Assembly (NCBI GenBank): GCA_022835595.1
Contig: BQUP01000006.1
Span: 310,001 to 374,000 of the forward strand
Direction: 5' to 3'
DNA: 64,000 nucleotides
Origin: Cystobasidium ongulense
Taxonomy: Eukaryota; Basidiomycota; Cystobasidiomycetes; Cystobasidiales; Cystobasidiaceae
Positions 60,745 to 64,000 of the stretch are shown here, in pieces. Position numbers and translations under genes: made by a program. The notes under the pieces were generated by a model. The model was not told the DNA's origin and did not search any database. It saw nothing but the letters and a program-made list of their open reading frames with translations. Numbering within the stretch: the first letter of the stretch is position 1; every line of letters starts with the position of its first letter.

Positions 60745-62769
60745 TTACTGCAGCTTTGGTATTGCCCCTTTGAATGCCACTTCCTTTGGAAGTCGGAAGG
60801 ACAGACGATACATGTCCTTCTTGGGCGCTACAGACCGAACGAGTGACAGACTATAGTCTAGAAGTTTGTTTGAGACGGGATAACCGAGCGAGGCGGTAGC
60901 GCGCTGAGAAGTAGAGCAAGATCAGCATATATACGCGTTACGCTTGCTACGATCAGAGACCTACCTTGCAAATATCGGATTCAAAGTCGTCTACTTCTTT
61001 TGTAAAGCAGTAGCAATGCACCATAGGCAGACGCAGTTCTCCGTCCCACTCGCCTGTACTTTTGCGCTTAGAATATACTTCGAGATCTCTCATGAATGCA
61101 ATTCGCTGTTCTTCGGATCCAGTCACTAGAGGAGTATAGAGGCTGTCGAACGCATCGAGCATATCAATAGCTGACGCTGGTAAGTTCATTATGAAATGAT
61201 CAGCGAATCGACCTGGTGGTGATTGCTGCTCGACCTCCTTTGAGGGTGCTTTACCGCCTGACTGGGATATATCCACTTGCATATCAGTCTCTTGATCTCT
61301 CTTCTTCCCTCGCTCGTGTCTTGCCAGCTTTGCAGCTTTGCTAGCTGATATCCGTGGCCCGCTGCGGCCAGGAAAAGGCTTTTCATATAGCTCTTGAACG
61401 GCTTGTCGGAAGAAATGTCGGCCATCCATATTGTAACACCGTACGATGTCCTCCACCTGATGGGGCCAGTTCAAGGTCAGCTGTTGTAGTGAAGGATGTG
61501 TCCCGTGTAAGAACGTACCTTGTTCAGCTTGACGTTCTCCCGCAGGCTCGATGCGCTCATTGGGTTGAGATCGTTCGCCAGCACGCCGAGACAGCCCCTC
61601 TTAGCAGCAGCAGGAACAGCAAATGGCCCAACACCCGCGAATCCATCTGCAATGACATCCTGAGTGTCGAAAGAATCTACTAATCTAGTATGTTCCGTTT
61701 GTAATCTCGAATTCCAGTAGACTTTGCTAAAGTCGAATGTGAATAAACAACCATTTTCCGACGTTGTTACTTGAAAGTCAGGTTTGCCCGCTAATACTTC
61801 CATCTGGAAGAATCGGAACTCGTTGTCTATCGAGTCGAGCTTGTTCACTACTGTTTCGAGTGTCGGATTCTTGTCTAATACGACTTGCCCTATAAGCTCT
61901 TTATAGGCTAGGTACTCCTCTCGAAGATTGAAGTGTGCTACTTGACCATGCATCAGTGTCTAAATTCGTCTAGTTTTTGAGAGCTTTGCCTTACCTATAT
62001 GTCCAACTATTGTGAAAGACGATGGCAAATCCTCGAGTAGCTCTTCAGGCAAAATTGCCCGCAAGATTTGGTCTGATCCATCTATATTAGTAAAAGAAGG
62101 AAACATCCTTGTCTATCTTAGTTGCTCACTCGCGTTCCAATAAGTATAGTCTAATGTAATATGATGGCCGATTGTCGTAACTCCATGTTTCCCCAATATT
62201 TCCTTCGCTTCTGCAGGCAGCTCATCTAAAAGGAAAGCTTCAGCGAGTAATTTGACTGTTTTAGATTCAATCACGGGCTCACCATTTGTCGCTTTATTTA
62301 GAAGCAAGAGCTTCGTGTCGTTGGATTCCGGATCTGCAACTATAGAAGCGACTCTCGGAATGGTCAAGACGGAGCTATTTGGCAATCAGCGAGTCAAAAG
62401 GCAACAGTAAGTATGATTTATTCCGGGTATCGTAGCGGATCTAGCTTACCTAGATAACTCCTTCTTGACTTTCCCAACCTGAGCAGTAGGTACCCTTGCA
62501 GCTAGCACATCAATCTTCAATTTCAAAGCATCTTTATCGAAAGTTTCGAATGTCATTCCTCTATGCACAGGAGGCTCTAATATCACCGGAGAAGCCATGA
62601 TTCTTGACCTTGCTTTATGCAGATGCGGTGAAGTGCTGAATGAATACCGTTCTGAGAGTTGCAGGTTGATCGGCTTCAATGTATGCCTTCTTGATGGTGT
62701 GAGCAAACGAGTTGGAAGGTGAAGACCTCGTAGAAGCGGCGCGGTCGTGTGCAAGAGTGTTCTAAGCAT
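60745..62769 (-). CDS. TRM5: tRNA (guanine-37-N1)-methyltransferase Trm5
   Basis: Minus strand, about six exons. The protein starts MLRTLLHTTAPLLRGLHLPT, a mitochondrial presequence, and has an internal Met58 (MASPVILEPPVHRGM) at 62596-62598 that matches where cytosolic Trm5 proteins begin. Domain D2 includes LREEYLAYKELIGQVVLDKN and LDSIDNEFRFFQMEVLAGKP; the SAM-binding site is IADGFAGVGPFAVPAAAKR followed by NDLNPMSASSLRENVKLNKV; the catalytic NPPY-type motif appears as MNLPASAIDMLDAF. The end is FRLPKEVAFKGAIPKLQ. Trm5 makes m1G37 on tRNAs reading CNN and other codons, preventing +1 frameshifting, and acts in both nucleus/cytosol and mitochondria in fungi. Confidence 0.93.
62596..62598 (-). 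promoter_or_regulatory. Alternative internal start codon of TRM5
   Basis: In-frame ATG at codon 58 following the basic presequence. Translation from here would give a Trm5 without the mitochondrial leader. Confidence 0.5.
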
Positions 62770-63490
62770 GCATCTGGCTCGGTCGTATGTGCAGTCCTGT
62801 TGCAGTCATCAGTCAAGTGAAGCCAGGCAGGCATTCAAAAAAACGTGAGGGTATGGCTGGCGCGATCGGCTTCTGTATTAAGTGGTATAACAGACCACAC
62901 AGCAAGGATCTCGACCTCCAGTCACGTCAGTGATCCAAGTAGTGGCTCTTGAGCAGGCAGGTGAGTACCACTCGATACACCCGCAAGTTGGCGTGAGAAC
63001 ACAAGGAGGGCGACAGTGGCGAATAAGAAGGCAATAGGCAGCACAATGCGCCTCAGCTGGAGCAGCACTAGAAGGGCATACCTGCTTCAAGTCTTATTTC
63101 GCAAGTTGAGAAATTGCAAAGACTATCAAATAATTGAGACTTTTGACGATTGGCATTGTGTAAAATAGCACGTTAGTAGAGGGTTAGTAGACTAATCGTA
63201 CAAAGAACTGAAAATAATAAGTAAAAAGATCCCTAAATAAGAATGGAAAGAAAAGAGACATTTCTACAAGAGGCACTAAAGATATTGTAGCTTTTGTTTA
63301 TCCCGTGAAAAATAGTTAGTTTGGTTAGTTCGATTTTTTCGTTTGCCCCCCTCCCATCCATGTTTTGTCTGAACCCTTCCTTCAGTATCCAAGAGAAAGA
63401 AACAAAAAGACTGTCTTTGCGCATGTTCTGACTTTGGGTGCTTTGATTCTGTGGTGAAATAAAGCATATCTTGATTGGCCCGGCCAACAT
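62770..63490. other. Intergenic region
   Basis: It holds the Trm5 promoter and, near 63120-63490, an AT-rich stretch that is probably the 3' UTR of the minus-strand gene at the window end. Short frames here have no coding character. Confidence 0.4.
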
Positions 63491-64000
63491 TTAGTATCCA
63501 CCATATCCTTGATCGTAGCTTTGTGCTGGCGCTCCGCCATAAGCAGGCTGTGGTGGTGCACCTCCATAATTGTATTGACCAGCAGCAGCGTAGTCGTAGC
63601 CACCAGGCTGTGCATTGTACCCAGCAGCTTGAGCAGCTTGCGCGTATCCTCCTGCGTATTGAGGCTGATAAGTGCCACCCTGGAACCCTTGACCTTGGCC
63701 GCCTCTATCTCCACCTCTTCTGTCATTGTTGGGAGGTTGAGGGGGGTGCCTACGAGGGGACGAGGTGTCAGCAAAATGCTCTATAAACATAGAAATAAGA
63801 CAGATTTGAGCTCACCAGTTTGAGGCAATACGCCATGGTGGAAGAGGACGACCATCGGGGCCCATACCAGGAGCCAGTTGAGGAGCTTGAGCAGTCATGG
63901 GTGATCCAGCTCCGTATCCAGGTGGTCCATTGTGGTGTTGAGGAGGGGGAGGGCCACCAGAAGCCGAAGGAGGAGGAGCTTCACCTAATTCAGCCATAAG
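63491..64000 (-). CDS. 3' end of a Gly/Tyr/Gln/Pro-rich protein, probably RNA-binding (SF1/BBP-like?)
   Basis: Minus strand, cut off by the window edge, so only the last 149 residues or so are visible, in two exons joined at W/HPPQPPNNDRRGG (intron about 63751-63816). The frame is open to the edge, so the Met near 63997 need not be the start. The visible part is disordered: PPPPQHHNGPPGYGAGSP, then GRPLPPWRIASNWHPPQPP, an RGG-like DRRGGDRGGQGQG, and a Tyr/Gln/Ala tail (GGYDYAAAGQYNYGGAP) to the stop. Such RGG and YG-rich tails are typical of hnRNP/KH-type proteins. The LPPWR element with a proline-rich setting recalls the C-terminus of branchpoint-binding protein SF1/Msl5, but without the KH domain this stays a guess. 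Confidence 0.6.

Noticed and set aside
1-64000. Transposons, virus-like elements and CRISPR arrays
   Set aside because: No transposase, reverse transcriptase, integrase or capsid-like frame, no long terminal repeats and no regularly spaced direct repeats were seen.

Overview
The window is nuclear DNA of a fungus, most likely a basidiomycete. The evidence is dense genes on both strands, numerous spliceosomal introns of mostly 50-140 nt with GTRAGT donors and YAG acceptors, and recognisable fungal genes: Noc1/Mak21, Prp3, Mad1, Swi5/Ace2-type zinc fingers, Eaf1, Mef1, Trm5 and eL42. Long serine-, glutamine- or asparagine-rich disordered proteins are common. I cannot fix the class from sequence alone. 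I saw no rRNA, tRNA, CRISPR array, transposase, reverse transcriptase or virus-like element. All exon models here are read by eye from splice consensus and reading frame.

Layout. 1-1368: 3' part of an acidic protein with a C-terminal hydrophobic segment. 1990-4628: acetoacetyl-CoA synthetase (10 exons). 5661-6582: unknown protein with a mitochondrial-leader-like N-terminus. 7030-11333: NuA4 subunit Eaf1/Vid21. 11912-12547: ribosomal protein eL42. 13156-15284 (-): DHA2-type MFS exporter, divergent from 16208-17654, a secreted protein with dibasic (Kex2-type) sites and repeated peptides. 18343-19087 (-): small single-pass membrane protein. 19927-22025: MFSD1-like MFS carrier. 22396-26410: Noc1/Mak21. 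26555-27630 (-): CIA30-domain protein, divergent from 28560-32089, a Swi5/Ace2-type transcription factor. 32532-34816: Prp3, with an apparent 10-nt microexon. 34930-37529 (-): Mad1. 37757-38583 (-): two-TM glycine-zipper protein. 38911-39754: glutathione S-transferase. 39755-42192: a 2.4-kb stretch with no convincing gene. 42193-44126: seven-TM orphan protein. 44912-46965: Thr/Ser-rich single-pass membrane protein. 47258-50208 (-): mitochondrial EF-G. 50424-51420 (-): alpha/beta hydrolase. 52328-55743: unknown disordered protein. 56595-60398: BAR-like coiled-coil protein with a long basic tail. 60745-62769 (-): Trm5. 63491-64000 (-): 3' end of a Gly/Tyr/Pro-rich, probably RNA-binding, protein.

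Most genes are unrelated housekeeping functions: ribosome biogenesis (Noc1, eL42), splicing (Prp3, perhaps the last gene), chromatin and cell cycle (Eaf1, Mad1, Swi5/Ace2-like), mitochondrial translation (Mef1, Trm5). The accessory-looking part is 13.1-19.1 kb: an exporter, a Kex2-type repeat precursor and a small membrane protein in a row. The repeat precursor is the best candidate for a little-described system. Its repeats fall into two families, one built on HPGAPSA and one on AFF(E/Q)(A/S)PS, each preceded by KR.
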